DNA from: CAYSCZ01 sp964429655
GTDB lineage: Bacteria > Bacteroidota > Bacteroidia > Cytophagales > Cyclobacteriaceae
Length of the DNA: 33,182 nt
Assembly (NCBI GenBank): GCA_964429655.1
Contig: CAYSCZ010000033.1
Coordinates: forward strand, 1 to 33,182
Reading direction: 5' to 3'
Part shown: piece after piece, positions 33,148 through 33,182 of the stretch
Layout of the letters: the number at the start of each line of letters is the position of its first letter
Position numbering within the stretch: position 1 is the first letter of the stretch
Notes under the pieces: generated by a model
What the model saw: only the letters and a program-made list of their open reading frames with translations
Told to the model about the DNA's origin: nothing
The model's database searches: none
Made by a program: the position numbers and the translations under genes

Positions 33148-33182
33148 TTGAAAAAGGAGGTGTGTATTAAGTATCCCAAAGT
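33148..33182 (+). CDS. Possible start of the next gene, cut by the window edge
   Basis: A TTG at 33148 opens a frame reading MKKEVCIKYPK to the end of the window, 4 bases after the sulfotransferase stop. An AAAGGAGG stretch at 33153-33160 looks like a strong ribosome-binding site, in which case a start just beyond it would be the true one; an ATT at 33166 is the only candidate codon in reach. Too short to assign. Confidence 0.25.
   Translation, partial: MKKEVCIKYPK

Overview
The window looks like chromosomal DNA from a member of the Bacteroidota, most likely a marine Cytophagales-type bacterium. This rests on AT-rich DNA, several starts with no clear Shine-Dalgarno sequence, TAnnTTTG-type -7 boxes, and lineage-typical families: DUF2911, DUF3109, YfhO, and a giant secreted multidomain nuclease with choice-of-anchor and Calx-beta modules. 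Genus cannot be settled from the sequence.

Layout. (1) 1-6454, minus: the first ~2,150 residues of a secreted ExeM/NucH-like nuclease; its C terminus is outside the window. (2) 6883-9031, minus: a short-gap group with DUF3109, DUF2911, an acyl-CoA thioesterase and a small secreted protein. It is divergent from a zinc-ribbon methyltransferase at 9066-9830. (3) 10004-12752, minus: biotin synthase bioB behind signal peptide peptidase sppA. (4) 12832-19062, plus: folK, a TauE/SafE permease, a class V aminotransferase, a YfhO membrane protein and a polysaccharide flippase. (5) 19107-27140, minus: eight tightly packed genes for a CMP-activated nonulosonic (sialic-acid-like) sugar and its transfer. 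(6) 27612-33143, plus: a HisH/HisF/PseA-like amidotransferase trio, a GT4 glycosyltransferase, a PIG-L deacetylase and a sulfotransferase. A possible next gene starts at the right edge.

The centre of interest is regions 5 and 6, read from a divergent 471-base AT-rich gap. Transcribed leftwards are: a CMP-sugar synthetase, a DapA/NanA-fold protein with altered active-site motifs, a divergent NeuB paralogue, a canonical NeuB, a NeuD-like acetyltransferase, a TIM-barrel isomerase, a CBS-domain/DegT-aminotransferase fusion and a GT-B glycosyltransferase. Transcribed rightwards, HisH and a HisF lacking the cyclase Asp11 probably feed ammonia to the PseA/LegA/WbpG-type enzyme, which makes acetamidino sugars. 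The locus has no sugar-nucleotide 4,6-dehydratase and no NeuC/LegG/PseG hydrolase. It does not match the textbook sialic, legionaminic or pseudaminic pathways and may encode a variant nonulosonate route. That pathway assignment is inference; the gene families and residue changes are read from the sequence.

No tRNA, rRNA, CRISPR array, insertion sequence or phage gene was recognised.
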